From positions 1 to 5,612 of the forward strand of contig JAZNYT010000047.1 in the NCBI GenBank assembly GCA_045594565.1: 5,612 bases of DNA. Direction: 5' to 3'. This document shows, in pieces, positions 5,612-5,612 of this stretch. The position numbers and the translations under genes were made by a program. This DNA comes from RGIG6353 sp045594565. GTDB lineage: Bacteria; Bacillota; Clostridia; Oscillospirales; SIG627. The notes under the pieces were generated by a model, which was not told the DNA's origin, ran no database searches, and worked only from the letters and a program-made list of their open reading frames with translations. How positions within the stretch are numbered: position 1 is the first letter of the stretch; each line of letters begins with the position of its first letter.

Positions 5612-5612
5612 T

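Larger units (their letters stand above)
5029..5612. other. Intergenic region without a convincing gene
   Basis: This stretch lies between the leftward B-repeat gene promoter and whatever gene starts past the right edge. It is AT-rich and broken by stops in all frames; the only longer leftward frame (up to 5146) overlaps the promoter and start of the real gene and is not believable as a protein. It holds a hairpin at 5225-5263, a rightward promoter at 5367-5395, a leader stem-loop at 5404-5427, heptamer repeats at 5430-5457 and GGTAAG repeats at 5490-5541. The part 5045-5224 shows only two copies of CCAAAAAAG (5143 and 5165) and nothing else I can interpret. I saw no tRNA, rRNA or known riboswitch. 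Confidence 0.7.

Overview
The window looks like a piece of a low-GC Firmicutes chromosome, most likely a gut-type Clostridia lineage. Support for this is the AT-rich intergenic DNA, purine-rich ribosome binding site, TAA stops, standard use of TGG for Trp, and a long protein of InlB-type B-repeats with a bacterial Ig-like (Big_2) domain. No marker gene is present, so the placement is an inference and cannot be made finer.

Layout: (1) Positions 2-1156 (+) hold the 3' part of a gene open at the left edge. It encodes an acidic Pro/Glu-rich segment followed by a domain with one recognisable beta-propeller-like strand motif near its end. (2) Positions 1155-1194 form a perfect 17-bp hairpin with T-rich sequence on both sides, a bidirectional terminator between the two convergent genes. 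(3) Positions 1219-4935 (-) encode a complete 1238-residue modular protein: about twelve tandem InlB B-repeat (Listeria-Bacteroides repeat) modules, a Big_2 domain, and a C-terminal domain with the His...Ser-x-Gly-Cys signature of the YkuD / L,D-transpeptidase fold. It has a good ribosome binding site and a likely promoter at 5000-5028, but no visible signal peptide or wall-anchoring motif. (4) Positions 5029-5612 have no convincing gene. They contain an 11-bp hairpin, a rightward extended -10 promoter at 5367-5395 overlapped by a palindrome, a leader stem-loop, a run of heptamer repeats of dispersed-repeat appearance, four GGTAAG repeats, and a possible ribosome binding site and ATG at the right edge.

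The two genes converge on one terminator, so they are not an operon. Both look like cell-envelope or surface-type proteins by domain content, but nothing in the window shows that they act together. The main points for a second look are the repeat-plus-YkuD architecture without a secretion signal, the sharp GC change between the repeat stalk and the C-terminal half of that gene, and the repeat-rich leader at the right edge.
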